The notes under the pieces: model-generated
Told to the model about the DNA's origin: nothing
The model's input: the letters and a program-made list of their open reading frames with translations, nothing else
Databases searched by the model: none
Assembly: GCA_023898685.1 (NCBI GenBank)
Contig: CP060234.1
Location: 1,550,001-1,614,000, forward strand
DNA: 64,000 bases
Reading direction: 5' to 3'
Source of the DNA: Phycisphaeraceae bacterium
GTDB lineage: Bacteria; Planctomycetota; Phycisphaerae; Phycisphaerales; UBA1924
Shown: positions 42,551-51,341 of the stretch, piece after piece
Layout of the letters: every line of letters begins with the position of its first letter
How positions within the stretch are numbered: position 1 is the first letter of the stretch
Position numbers and translations under genes: made by a program

Positions 42551-43995
42551 GCACCAGCGTAGGGCGGCCAACCCATCATGCCCGCCGCGGTGAGCGCCAG
42601 CCCCGCGAGGAAGGCGATGGCCGCGAGGACCAGCACCGTGCGCACGTGCCGATCGATGCGGAGTCGGTCGAGTGGCTGACCAACCAGCGCGGCGAGGCGC
42701 TTGCGTCGCGTCGCGATCGAGCCGTGGCGCCAGGTGAACTTCTTCTGGGGCATCCCGTTGAGCCGCGAGACGCGGGCGAGGGCGTTGGACATCGCGTCGG
42801 CGGCTTGGGGCGATACGGTCGAGGCGTCGTCGCCCGCGAGCTGCCGCGTGAGGTGCTTGGCGGCGAACGCGTCGGACTGCCACTCGAACCGCCGGCTGAC
42901 CGCGCCGAGCACGAGCAGCACCCCAACGAGCGTGACAACGCCCCCGATCCACGTTTCCGCCAGCTCGCCCAGCGACCACTCCCGGCTGACGAGCATCGAG
43001 GCTTCCCCCAGCACCATCGCCGAGCCCAGGACGGAGATCGCGAGCCAGACCATGTGCCGCCTGCGGACGTGGGCGACCTCGTGGGCCGCGACCGCCTCGA
43101 CCTCGATCTCCGGCAGGTTGTCGAGCAGGGCGTCGGTGAGGACGATGTAGCGGAGCCAGGGCGTGAGCCCGATCACGGCGCCGTTGAGCATCATGCCCCC
43201 GGTGCGCCAGATCAGGAAGTCGCGCACGCGGATCTTGTGCGTCCGGGCGAGCGTCTCGAGCCCGTCGCGCAGCTCGCCGGGTGGGATCTTCACGGTGTCC
43301 CACACCTTGACCATGAGCGGGGGGATGAGCGAGAAGATCAGGAGCGCCCCCGCGATCTGCACCGCCGGCTCGACGTAGAGCAGGAGCGAATCCTGGCCTG
43401 CGCCCGCAAGCAGACCCGAGGCCTCGAAGATCCGGTCGAGCACCTCGGCCCAGCCCAGGATGAGCACAAGCGGCACCGCCATGATCGAGAGGTTGTTCCG
43501 CACAGCGCCGAGCACGTAGGCCCAGGGCCCCGGGAACGCGTAGATGGGTCGGCCCTCGTCGAGGTCTCGGATCATCACCGCGGCCCGGAGGCGTCGCTCG
43601 ATGGGGTGGGCGAGGCGATAGGTCCAGAGCAGCAGGGCGAGCGCGGGGATCGAGGCGATCAGTTCGTCGACGAGCACGAGGTCGCCCGTGAACCGGCGGA
43701 CGAGCCCCAGCAGCCCCAGCAGGAAGACGGCGGCGAGGTGCCACACCAGCGCCAGCGTGCGGGCGAGCGCGAAGGCCCGGTGGGCGAGCGTGATGGCCCG
43801 CAGGTCGCCCCGCCGGTCGAGTCGCCGCGTGCACCAGGCGCTCACCAGCGTGACGAGCACACCCAGCACGATGAACGGCGTGAGCACGAGCGGCCAGGCG
43901 GCCCACCAGGGGACGGTCGCCGGCAGAAGGCCGAACCCACCCGTGCCCGCGAGATGGAGCGACACGAGCACGACGATGACATAGAGGTGGGCCAT
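42547..43995 (-). CDS. M48-family membrane metalloprotease
   Basis: 482 residues with about seven hydrophobic segments, mostly before residue 230, and two more near 345-365 and at the C-terminus. The zinc motif HEVAH is at residues 305-309, and the third ligand is likely E370 in FEWQSDAFA. The layout resembles HtpX/Ste24-type proteases that cut membrane or signal proteins with the active site facing the cytoplasm. It is translationally coupled to the M20 peptidase and follows a lipoprotein gene by ten bases. Confidence 0.9.
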   Translation of the reverse strand: MAHLYVIVVLVSLHLAGTGGFGLLPATVPWWAAWPLVLTPFIVLGVLVTLVSAWCTRRLDRRGDLRAITLAHRAFALARTLALVWHLAAVFLLGLLGLVRRFTGDLVLVDELIASIPALALLLWTYRLAHPIERRLRAAVMIRDLDEGRPIYAFPGPWAYVLGAVRNNLSIMAVPLVLILGWAEVLDRIFEASGLLAGAGQDSLLLYVEPAVQIAGALLIFSLIPPLMVKVWDTVKIPPGELRDGLETLARTHKIRVRDFLIWRTGGMMLNGAVIGLTPWLRYIVLTDALLDNLPEIEVEAVAAHEVAHVRRRHMVWLAISVLGSAMVLGEASMLVSREWSLGELAETWIGGVVTLVGVLLVLGAVSRRFEWQSDAFAAKHLTRQLAGDDASTVSPQAADAMSNALARVSRLNGMPQKKFTWRHGSIATRRKRLAALVGQPLDRLRIDRHVRTVLVLAAIAFLAGLALTAAGMMGWPPYAGA

Positions 43996-44005
43996 GCAGG
44001 GGCGT

Positions 44006-45559
44006 CTACCGGGCGATCTCGCCGAGATCGATCACGACGCCGTCCGGCTGGTAGTAGTCGATGTCGAGGCGATCGTCGGATATGGACGTGAAGACGAGGC
44101 AGTTCCGCCCGCTGAGTCTGGCGTTGCGCGAGTCTCCCACGCTGGGCCCCGCGTAGTCGTAGTTCTTGGGCTTCTGCACGTGCATGTGGTAGTGGGCGAT
44201 GCCGCGGGTGGAATAGGCGACCATGTCCTCGCTCGTGATGAACCGCTCGTCGCTGACGCGGTCTCGCGGTCGCGGCGGGAAGAGCACCATGCGATAGCCC
44301 CCGACGCGCCCGTCCGGCGCCGTGACCGCTTCGAGCACGCCGCCATACTCGGTCTGGTGGTCGCGTCGGTCGAGCTCGACCTGCTGGAAGACGGTCTGGA
44401 CGATGCCCGGGGCGTGGAGTGCGTCGTCGATGATCGAGAGCGCCAGGGCGTCGCCCCACGAGAGCTCGTCGGCCCAGTCCTCGAACCGCTCGGTGGTCGC
44501 GACATACACGCCGTTGTTCTCCGCGGTGCGGCGGTGGCGGGTCCGGCCTTCCAGCTTCTCGGCGAGGAGCGAGATGAGCTCGGCCCGGGTCGCCTTGAGC
44601 AGGCGTGGCGACTTGTGCGAAGCCAGCCGGATCGGCTCGAGGTGGCGCAGCGCGAGCCCCGCGCGCTGGCCGTCGTCGAGGGTGGTGACGAGCGAGCTGA
44701 CCTCACGCCACCAGGCCTGGTTGCGGGCGGCCTCGCTGTCGGACGGGTCGCGGAGGGTGCGCAGCCACTCGAGTTCCATCGCGGTATCGGGCACGATGCC
44801 CAGCTCGTCGACCGCGACGCGCAGATCGCGTAGCAGCGGGCCCGAAGCGCCCATCGCCGCGACGCCCGGGTCGAGGATAAGCGAACGGCGTGTCGAGCCA
44901 TCGGGGTCGAGGCGCGAGAGCAGGCTCCAGGCGTCGGCCTGGACGCGCTTGGCCCAGGCGATCTCGGCCGGACCAGTGTCGGGATTGGCGAAGACGTCGA
45001 AGACGATCCGCTCGAGGGGCGTGCCGGGTTCGAGCCGCATGAGGGCCTGGGCCTCGACACGCTCGCGATCGGGGATGTCGTCGATGGGCTCGGCGAGGCG
45101 GCGGACCAGCGACGGGGCGGCCTCGGTCCAGCTGTTGCGGGCGGCGGCGACCGCCATCATCCCCACGACCTCGCGGTCGGGCTCGGTGGGCAGGCGGAGT
45201 GTGGTGAACGAGCGTGAATCGGCCTCGCCCTCGGGCGAATCGTCGTCAAGCAGGTAGCGCACGAGGTCGAGTCGGAGCGGCCGGGGCGTCTGCGTCGACC
45301 ACACGAGCGACTTGAAGATCGCCCGGGCCTTGGCGCGCTGGTCGGGGTCCTGGCGGGCCGAGTCCCACGCGAGCCGGGCGGCCTCGACGCGGCGCGGCAC
45401 CTTGAGCTCGGGGTTGCGCGTGTCGAGCATGGGCGTGGTGATGGGCCGCGACGAGGTGCAGGCGGTCGCCAGGCCGGCGATCGCCAGGGCCAGAGCAAGG
45501 CGGGCGGTGCGGCGTCTTGTCGGGGCCGGGAGGGGACGGCGCCGTGAGTGGTCATTCAT
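44006..45559 (-). CDS. Predicted lipoprotein of unknown function
   Basis: 517 residues. A basic N-terminus and hydrophobic run end in a lipobox (IAGLATAC, lipidated C about residue 34). The body is alpha-helical and rich in D, R, E and L, with no family I recognise. The C-terminal part has a strand-rich segment (RNCLVFTSISDDRLDIDYYQPDG). It lies ten bases before the M48 and M20 genes on the same strand, so these three probably form one operon, perhaps for envelope quality control. The start is an ATG with a weak ribosome binding site. Confidence 0.75.
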   Translation of the reverse strand: MNDHSRRRPLPAPTRRRTARLALALAIAGLATACTSSRPITTPMLDTRNPELKVPRRVEAARLAWDSARQDPDQRAKARAIFKSLVWSTQTPRPLRLDLVRYLLDDDSPEGEADSRSFTTLRLPTEPDREVVGMMAVAAARNSWTEAAPSLVRRLAEPIDDIPDRERVEAQALMRLEPGTPLERIVFDVFANPDTGPAEIAWAKRVQADAWSLLSRLDPDGSTRRSLILDPGVAAMGASGPLLRDLRVAVDELGIVPDTAMELEWLRTLRDPSDSEAARNQAWWREVSSLVTTLDDGQRAGLALRHLEPIRLASHKSPRLLKATRAELISLLAEKLEGRTRHRRTAENNGVYVATTERFEDWADELSWGDALALSIIDDALHAPGIVQTVFQQVELDRRDHQTEYGGVLEAVTAPDGRVGGYRMVLFPPRPRDRVSDERFITSEDMVAYSTRGIAHYHMHVQKPKNYDYAGPSVGDSRNARLSGRNCLVFTSISDDRLDIDYYQPDGVVIDLGEIAR

Positions 45560-45641
45560 GATCTGCTACTCTACCACCGCGGCCCGGGAGAGCCCATTCT
45601 CGCCGGCGCGGGTGTTCGGTGGGTGTCTTGAGGACCATCGT

Positions 45642-45890
45642 GTGACGGACGAGCCATCCAGGGGGCTGACCGAGCGTGTCGCGGCGGTGCTCGACCTCAT
45701 CCGCCCGGCGATCCAGGCCGACGGCGGTGATCTCGAGCTGATCGAGGTGACGGCGGCGGGCGTGGTGCGCGTGCGTTTCCACGGCGCGTGCGTGGGCTGC
45801 CCTTCGAGCGAGGTCACGCTGCGTATGGGGATCGAGCAGAATCTCCTGGACCGGGTGCAAGGCGTGACGGGTGTAGAGACGGTGGAGTAG
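45642..45890 (+). CDS. NifU C-terminal-domain protein (iron-sulfur scaffold, NfuA-like)
   Basis: 82 residues from a GTG at 45642 with AGGA seven bases upstream. The Nfu domain fills the protein: ERVAAVLDLIRPAIQADGGDLELIEV and the cluster-binding FHGACVGCPSSEVTLRMGIE, with a CxxC pair. Such proteins carry and transfer [4Fe-4S] clusters in the cytoplasm. It is divergent from the lipoprotein gene and about 97 bp before a tRNA gene. The longer upstream frame overlaps the divergent gene and is not used. Confidence 0.9.
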   Translation: MTDEPSRGLTERVAAVLDLIRPAIQADGGDLELIEVTAAGVVRVRFHGACVGCPSSEVTLRMGIEQNLLDRVQGVTGVETVE

Positions 45891-45986
45891 GACGCTGCAT
45901 GGTGGGCTTTTCGGCTTGTCGTGTCCGGGGCCGGCTGCCGGCAGGCTCGGGGCGATACCCTGTGGACACCGCGTTCGGTCGCGGGC

Positions 45987-46059
45987 GGCCCTGTAGCTCA
46001 GCGGTTAGAGCAGGCGACTCATAATCGCTCGGTCTCCGGTTCGAATCCGGGCGGGGCCA
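45987..46059 (+). tRNA. tRNA-Ile with CAU anticodon (Ile2, lysidine-type)
   Basis: A 73-base cloverleaf folds fully. The acceptor GGCCCTG pairs with CGGGGCC, the D stem is GCTC/GAGC, the anticodon stem GGCGA/TCGCT carries the loop CTCATAA, and the T arm contains TTCGAAT. The anticodon is CAT. The sequence GGCGACTCATAATCGCT is the same as I remember from E. coli ileX-type tRNAs rather than Met tRNAs. That implies modification of C34 to lysidine by TilS so that it reads AUA. No CCA is encoded after the discriminator A. Confidence 0.93.
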
Positions 46060-46127
46060 TTTGAGTGGAGCTGCGGGCACCGACCGTCGCGCCTTCAGAG
46101 GCCTTGGAGAGGGTGCTCTGATCGGGC

Positions 46128-48275
46128 TCAGTCGCAGCCCGTCGCCATCGCGTCCACGAACGCGGCGACATCGGCGCTGTCGACGACGCCGTCGACGTTG
46201 ACATCGGCGGCCGGGTCAGCCTCGTCGACGGCACGCAACAGGTCGATCAGATCGAACATGTCCAGGCGAAGATCCCCATTCCGGTCGAGGCCGCACGGTC
46301 CGGTCCAGGCCTCGAGGCGTTGGGCGCGGAGATCGACGAACAGGCGGACCTGCTGGTTGGGTGTCGTGGTCGCGAACGGGAGCACGAGCGCGTTGTCGTT
46401 GAAGCCGTCGATGCCGACCTGGTGGCTCCAGCCAGCGCCGTAGGTGGTCTTGAAGCCGAAGTCGTTGGGCGTGCTGATCGTTGCCGTGTAGACGTAGCGT
46501 CCTTGGCCGAGAGGCGTCATCGCGAACGCCGGGTCGGCGGGGTTCCAGTCGGCGGCGCCGCCCGCTTCATCCATGAAGTTGCCGACGACCTGGAGCGAGG
46601 CGGCGTCGGTGTCGATCCACACGGCCGGCCCGCCCTTGTTGTTCGTGAGCCCGTCGTCGACGATGATCGTGATCGTTCCGTCCGCGTCGCCCACGGCCCG
46701 GAGCCCGGCGGCGATCCGCGGGTCGCTCGCACCGACCGGCGGATGGCCCCGATCGGTCACGATCTCGAAGTCGTACGGCGTGCCGTTGGCGAGGTTGTGC
46801 GCCCGGACCGTGTAGATTGCGCCCTCGCGAGCGCACAAGAGCGAACTGTTCACCGGGTCCCAGTCGGCCGGGTCGCCCTGCTCGGTCTGGAGCGCGCCCG
46901 AGACGACGAACCCGGGCCAATGGTCGAGGGCGAGGATGCCGATCTCGTAGGGCTGGAGCGTCCGGGCGCCCTCGAGTTGGATCGTCTGGCCGGTTTGTAT
47001 GTTGGTCCAGGTCGAGGCCCAGCTCACGGGGACCGCCGTTGTGACCGGGTAAGACCGAACGTTGATCATCGCCGCGACGCGTTCATCACCCAGCGTGCGG
47101 GCGACCACCAGGGTGTTGGTCGTGCTGCGATCGGTGATCAGCCCGCTGCGGATCGATTCGTGCTGCTGCCGCATCCCGATGATCCAGGCGTACCAATCGG
47201 GCAGGCCCGGATTCGTGTTCCAGTCGATCGGGTCATGCTCGACGATCTGCGTGTTGTTGGTGCTGCCGACCTCCTGGCCCGAATAGATGAGCGGCGTGCC
47301 GCCGTACAGGATCATCGACGCGTAGGCCGCGAGCGAGGCGTCGAGGCTCCCGAACAGCACGGGGGGCGGCGCGTCATAAGCGGTCTCGTCGTGGTTGGTT
47401 GTCCAGCGGAGCACACTCTTGCCCGGCGGGACCGGCGCATACTCCTCGGCGTGGGCCTGGGCGATCTCGCCGGCTGACCAGCCTTCGATGATCGTGTGGC
47501 GCAGGCCGTAGTAGAAGCGCCAGCCGAAGGTGAGATCGAACCCAGCGGCGTGGTGATCGGGCCGTGCCCCCTCGGCGAGCATGAGCAGCGGCCGGCCCGT
47601 GCTCGCGCGCACCGCCGGCACGGCCTCGGCCCAGAAGTCGAAGGGGATAAAGTCGGGCGCGTCCATGCGGAAGCCGTCGATGTCGGTGTTCTGCGCCCAC
47701 CAGATCATCATCCCGATCATCGCGGCCCGCATCTCGGCGACGTCGTAGTTGAGATCGGCCACGTCGTACCAGTTGGTGCCGGGGGGGTGAACGATGTGGC
47801 TCTGGCCGTCCTGCGTGTACCAGTCGGGGTGCGACGTGATCCACGGGTGGTCCCACGCGGTGTGGTTGGCGACCCAGTCCATCAGCACGCTGATGCCCCG
47901 CGCATGAGCCTCGTCGATCAGATGCCGCAGGTCGCCGATCGTGCCGTACTCGTCGCCCACGGCGAGGTGATCGCGAACCGAGTAGGGCGAGCCGAGCGTG
48001 CCGTACCGGTTGACCACGCCGACGGGATGGAAGGGCATGAGCCAGATCGTGTTGACGCCGAGAGCCTCGATCTGATCGAGGCGGGCGGTGACACCCGCGA
48101 AGTCTCCCGCCACGCTCATCTGGCGGATGTTCGCCTCGTACATGACGACCTCGTCGAGCGGGGGCAGGGCCCTGGCGGGCGTGACACCGAGGCACACGAC
48201 GACGAAGAACGCAGCGCACGCGACGGCTTGTGGGCGGGTCACCCGAAGAGCTCTGAGGAGGCCAGGTATGCGCAC
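46128..48275 (-). CDS. Secreted GH13 alpha-amylase-family enzyme with pullulanase-like modules and dockerin-type end
   Basis: About 715 residues from a GTG at 48275; the frame extends upstream but the signal peptide (residues about 10-35, ending PARA) fits this start. GH13 regions are visible: MDWVANHT, DGFRMDAPD (nucleophile Asp), LLMLAEGARP (acid Glu) and TTNHDET. After the barrel come two related modules of about 100 residues (GDPADWDPVNS and GGAADWNPADP), like the SusE/pullulanase beta modules. The C-terminus has two calcium-loop repeats (GLDRNGDLRLD, VNVDGVVDSAD) ending TGCD. It should hydrolyse alpha-glucans outside the cell. Confidence 0.9.
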   Translation of the reverse strand: MRIPGLLRALRVTRPQAVACAAFFVVVCLGVTPARALPPLDEVVMYEANIRQMSVAGDFAGVTARLDQIEALGVNTIWLMPFHPVGVVNRYGTLGSPYSVRDHLAVGDEYGTIGDLRHLIDEAHARGISVLMDWVANHTAWDHPWITSHPDWYTQDGQSHIVHPPGTNWYDVADLNYDVAEMRAAMIGMMIWWAQNTDIDGFRMDAPDFIPFDFWAEAVPAVRASTGRPLLMLAEGARPDHHAAGFDLTFGWRFYYGLRHTIIEGWSAGEIAQAHAEEYAPVPPGKSVLRWTTNHDETAYDAPPPVLFGSLDASLAAYASMILYGGTPLIYSGQEVGSTNNTQIVEHDPIDWNTNPGLPDWYAWIIGMRQQHESIRSGLITDRSTTNTLVVARTLGDERVAAMINVRSYPVTTAVPVSWASTWTNIQTGQTIQLEGARTLQPYEIGILALDHWPGFVVSGALQTEQGDPADWDPVNSSLLCAREGAIYTVRAHNLANGTPYDFEIVTDRGHPPVGASDPRIAAGLRAVGDADGTITIIVDDGLTNNKGGPAVWIDTDAASLQVVGNFMDEAGGAADWNPADPAFAMTPLGQGRYVYTATISTPNDFGFKTTYGAGWSHQVGIDGFNDNALVLPFATTTPNQQVRLFVDLRAQRLEAWTGPCGLDRNGDLRLDMFDLIDLLRAVDEADPAADVNVDGVVDSADVAAFVDAMATGCD

Positions 48276-48459
48276 TTCACTTCTCGATGGTCGGCCCGAC
48301 CGGGGTGCCCCACCCCGCGCCGCCATGCCGACGCCACACGAAGATCGGCCGGCCCTATGGGTCACTTGGGCCGCTCTGGCTGACTGTACCATGCAAACCA
48401 CCGGCGCCCCAGAGCCGAGTTCCTGATCGCAGCGGGGACGGCCTTGCGGTCACCAACCC

Positions 48460-48990
48460 CTACAGCAAATACTCCATCTCGATCTCGTGCCGCACGCGGA
48501 TGCCGAACAGGCCCACGTCGGGCAGCTCGGGCTTGAGGACCCGCGTCTTCGTGATCGCGTCGCGGTGGAACGCGCAGATGTCGAAGTCGCGGCGCTGGTA
48601 GAAACGCAGCGCGGGCGTGTTGTCGTTCGTCGTCACGAGCCACATGCGGCGGCAGCCGCGGGCCCGCGCCTCGTTCCTCGCCGCCGCGAGCAGGCACGAG
48701 CCGATGCCGCCCGAGTCGGCCATCGAGTTGTGGGTGATGAGCTCGCACTCGTCGCCCTGAATGAGGAACGCGATCAGCCCCACCGGCTCATCGTCCTGGA
48801 AGGCCGCGAAGCCCTCGTAGTCGACCACGTTGTGCACCGTGCCCCGGCTGAGCACCTGCTCGGTCGCCCAATACTGGCGGAGCAGCCGGCGGATCCAGGG
48901 CTTGTCCGATTCGTTGGTCCGCCGGATCGTGAAGTCGGCCCCCGGAGGAACGGCAGAGACCGGGTCGAGCGTGTTGCGGCTGTCGATCAT
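48460..48990 (-). CDS. GNAT-family N-acetyltransferase
   Basis: 176 residues from the ATG at 48990 with GGAGG six bases upstream; the frame extends further but is not needed. The GNAT core is clear: FTIRRTNESDKPWIRRLLRQYW, VGLIAFLIQGDECELITHNSM, the acetyl-CoA loop SGGIGSCLLAAARNEARARGC, and LVTTNDNTPALRFYQRRDF. It transfers an acetyl group from acetyl-CoA to an unknown amine in the cytoplasm. It is a single gene, divergent from mgtE. Confidence 0.88.
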   Translation of the reverse strand: MIDSRNTLDPVSAVPPGADFTIRRTNESDKPWIRRLLRQYWATEQVLSRGTVHNVVDYEGFAAFQDDEPVGLIAFLIQGDECELITHNSMADSGGIGSCLLAAARNEARARGCRRMWLVTTNDNTPALRFYQRRDFDICAFHRDAITKTRVLKPELPDVGLFGIRVRHEIEMEYLL

Positions 48991-49213
48991 GGCGCCTCCG
49001 GAATCAACGGGTCGAACACGGCGAGCCGAGCGAGATCTGGCAGGGCTGTTGACCGGTGGCCCGCTCCGCCGGATGCTGACCGCCCCGATACCTGTCCTTC
49101 TTTGGCCACAATCAGTATCGGCAGGGTCACGCAGGGCCTTGTTCTCGGGATCAACTCGTCCGCATTCTATGCCGGGCCCCGGCGGCGCATCCGCCGGGGG
49201 GTATAGTCCGCTC

Positions 49214-50614
49214 GTGACAAGCCCGACGGTCCAACTCCTCAAGCCCGACGTGATCGAGCTGATCCGCGAGGGGAAGTTCCGAGAACTTCGCGAGGCCCTC
49301 AAGACCTTCGACCACGCCGATATCGCGGAGTTCGTCACCGACCTGATCGACGAGCAGGGGGCCGGCGAGGCCGCGATCGCCTTCCGGGTGCTGCCCCGGG
49401 TCGATGCTTCCGAGGTCTTCGCGCACATCGAGCCCGACGAGCAGGAGGTCCTGATCGCCGAGCTTGGGGCCGAGCGGGCGCTGCGGGTGGTCGAGTCGAT
49501 GGACCCCGACGACCGCGTCAAGCTGCTCGACGAGCTGCCGGTCGAGATCGCGACGCGCATCATCCGCAACCTGAGCCCGGAGACCCGCAAGGAGACGCAG
49601 GCGATCTTGGGCTACCCGCCCGAATCGGTCGGCCGCCTGATGACGCCCGACTACGTGAAGATCCGCCGGACGTGGTCGGTCGGGCAGGCGCTGGCCCAGG
49701 TCCGCAAATACGGCCGGGACGCCGAGACGATCAACTGGGTCTATGTGGTCGACGCCGACGGCCGGCTGGTCGACGACGTGCACATCCGTACGCTGCTGCT
49801 GGCCGACCCCGAGGCCCCGGTCGAGTCGCTCATGGACGGGCGCTACAGCACGCTGAACGCGACCGACGACCGCGAGGAGGCCGTGCGGCTGATGGCCAAG
49901 CACGACCGCTCGGCTATGCCGGTGGTCGACGGGCTTGGTCTGCTCGTGGGCATCGTCACCTACGACGACATCGCCGACGTGGCCGAGGAAGAGGCCACAG
50001 AGGACATCCACAAGCTGGGCGGCCTCGAAGCCCTCGACGCGCCCTACCTCTCGACCCGCCTGCGCGAGATGCTCCAGAAGCGAGCGCCGTGGCTCGCCCT
50101 GCTGCTCGTCCTCCAGGTCGGCACGATCACCGTGATGAGCTTCTTCCAGGGCAAGCTCTCGTCGGCGGCGATCCTGCTGCTGTTCGTCCCCATGATCATC
50201 TCTAGCGGGGGCAACACGGGCTCGCAGGCGGCGGCGATGCTCGTGCGCGCCCTCGCGCTCGACCACGTCGAGCCGGGCGATTGGGCCCGCATCCTGGCAC
50301 GCGAGGCGCTGTCGGGCCTGGCGCTCGGATCGATCCTCGGCGTGCTCGCGTGCCTGACGGTGATCGTGTGCACCTTCATCGGGCTCGCCTCCACCGACCA
50401 CCCGCTCTACGTCGGCTTCGCGATCGGCACGGCCGTCGTGGGGATCGTGCTCTGGGGCTCGCTCGTGGGCTCGCAGCTCCCGCTGATCATGCAGCGCTTC
50501 GGTCTCGACCCCGCGGCGAGCTCGAACCCGCTCGTGGCGACGATCATGGACGTGACGGGGCTGACGATCTACTTCGCCGTGGTGATCGTGCTGCTCCGGG
50601 GGGTGCTGCTGTGA
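49214..50614 (+). CDS. mgtE: Magnesium transporter MgtE
   Basis: 466 residues from a GTG at 49214; an in-frame ATG at 49169 would add 15 residues. The layout is standard. It has an N-terminal magnesium-sensing helical domain (HADIAEFVTDLIDEQGAGEAAIAF, LLDELPVEIATRII) and a CBS pair (SVGRLMTPDYVKI and VESLMDGRYSTLN, MPVVDGLGLLVGIVTYDDI). A five-helix membrane domain follows, with FVPMIISSGGNTGSQAAAM and the C-terminal TGLTIYFAVVIVLLRG. It is a magnesium-gated channel in the inner membrane. Start choice is the only doubt. No M-box riboswitch was recognised. Confidence 0.93.
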   Translation: MTSPTVQLLKPDVIELIREGKFRELREALKTFDHADIAEFVTDLIDEQGAGEAAIAFRVLPRVDASEVFAHIEPDEQEVLIAELGAERALRVVESMDPDDRVKLLDELPVEIATRIIRNLSPETRKETQAILGYPPESVGRLMTPDYVKIRRTWSVGQALAQVRKYGRDAETINWVYVVDADGRLVDDVHIRTLLLADPEAPVESLMDGRYSTLNATDDREEAVRLMAKHDRSAMPVVDGLGLLVGIVTYDDIADVAEEEATEDIHKLGGLEALDAPYLSTRLREMLQKRAPWLALLLVLQVGTITVMSFFQGKLSSAAILLLFVPMIISSGGNTGSQAAAMLVRALALDHVEPGDWARILAREALSGLALGSILGVLACLTVIVCTFIGLASTDHPLYVGFAIGTAVVGIVLWGSLVGSQLPLIMQRFGLDPAASSNPLVATIMDVTGLTIYFAVVIVLLRGVLL

Positions 50615-50709
50615 GCTGGCTCCCGGCGGGCTCTCGCGTCGTGACGACGCCTCGGACGGGGCCCCGGCGCAACCCCTGGGGCTCTGATTGCTGGGCAGAG
50701 ACCATCCTG

Positions 50710-50812
50710 TTGGGTGCCACGACTCGCCGTCCTCGGCGAAGTCGTGCCATCGCCCTGCGGGTGATGTCCGCCCAATTGCACTGCTGCGCCGAGGACGGCG
50801 AGCAATGGCGCC
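50710..50812. repeat. Dispersed ~100-bp repeat, copy B
   Basis: This copy reads TTGGGTGCCACGACTCGCCG, then CTCGGCGAAGTCGTGCCATC, then a variable middle, then CTGCGCCGAGGACGGCGAGC. It matches copy A at 32866-32966 in order and spacing. Direct comparison shows conserved outer blocks and divergence in the middle. It lies in the 280-bp gap between mgtE and a small membrane-protein gene; the rest of the gap shows no gene. Confidence 0.75.
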
Positions 50813-50894
50813 CTCGAACGGGCGTGCGTCGGGCGTATTCCACAGACGACCGCGTTTCGTCGTGGATGCCGGATCTCTGGTTGTCGGTGGCACG

Positions 50895-51074
50895 ATGACC
50901 CGGGCCGGCAAACGAGGCGTGACGATGCTGGCCGCCGCCGTCCCGCTCGCGGCGTGGATGATCGCGGTGCTCGCCTCGCACCTCTCGGCCCGGATCACGC
51001 TGATCTGCGCCGCCATCTCGGCCGCCCTGCTGCTAACGACGTGGGTCATGAGCGGCGAGCTGACGCGGGAGTGA
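50895..51074 (+). CDS. Small two-helix membrane protein, hypothetical
   Basis: 59 residues from the ATG at 50895. Two hydrophobic segments, TMLAAAVPLAAWMIAVLAS and ITLICAAISAALLLTTWVM, suggest a membrane hairpin; the tail is GELTRE. I do not recognise a family. The ribosome binding site is weak (GGTGG), and the upstream extension of this frame runs through repeat copy B. It is supported only by its hydrophobic pattern and position after mgtE. Confidence 0.45.
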   Translation: MTRAGKRGVTMLAAAVPLAAWMIAVLASHLSARITLICAAISAALLLTTWVMSGELTRE

Positions 51075-51109
51075 GTCAGGGTCTTGCCCTTGGTCCTGTT
51101 TGGCGGATC

Positions 51110-51184
51110 AACGAGCCGCGACCGTGAGGGAGCGGTCCTGACTCGGCATGCTTGGAAACCGCTCCCTGACGGTCGCGGCTCGTT
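51110..51184. repeat. Inverted repeat with 26-bp arms
   Basis: The left arm, 51110-51135, opens AACGAGCCGCGACC. The right arm, 51159-51184, ends GGTCGCGGCTCGTT. They pair with one mismatch around a 23-base loop. A second, weaker palindrome (ATGGTCAAGG...CCTTGGCCAT) follows at about 51203-51226. Together they fill most of the 267-bp gap before hisS. From memory, related GAGCCGCGACCGT palindromes are frequent in planctomycete genomes. Confidence 0.8.
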
Positions 51185-51270
51185 CGAATCCGGCGGGTGG
51201 CATGGTCAAGGCTTGCCTTGGCCATGTCCGGAGAACATGCCCAAGCTCCGCTTGAGCATGCCACCCTTCT

Positions 51271-51326
51271 GATCCCTGATCCCTGATCCCCGATCCCCGA
51301 TCCCCGGTGCCCGGTCCCTGCTCCCC
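51271..51326 (+). repeat. Heptamer tandem repeat GATCCCY
   Basis: Five near-perfect copies (GATCCCT, GATCCCT, GATCCCC, GATCCCC, GATCCCC) are followed by three degenerate ones, ending 15 bp before the hisS start. Such a short array can vary in copy number by slippage and could affect hisS expression by moving upstream elements. No ribosome binding site is obvious within it. Confidence 0.8.
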
Positions 51327-51341
51327 CCCTAGGCTCAGCCC

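Noticed and set aside
41354..43906. Single 850-codon gene across the M20 and M48 region
   Set aside because: The upstream part is an off-frame reading of the M48 gene. The M20 enzyme is complete from the GTG at 42550, which overlaps the M48 stop.
45987..46059. tRNA-Met reading of the CAT anticodon
   Set aside because: The anticodon arm and body match ileX-type tRNA-Ile2 as I remember it, rather than elongator or initiator Met tRNAs. A TilS-recognition test would settle it.
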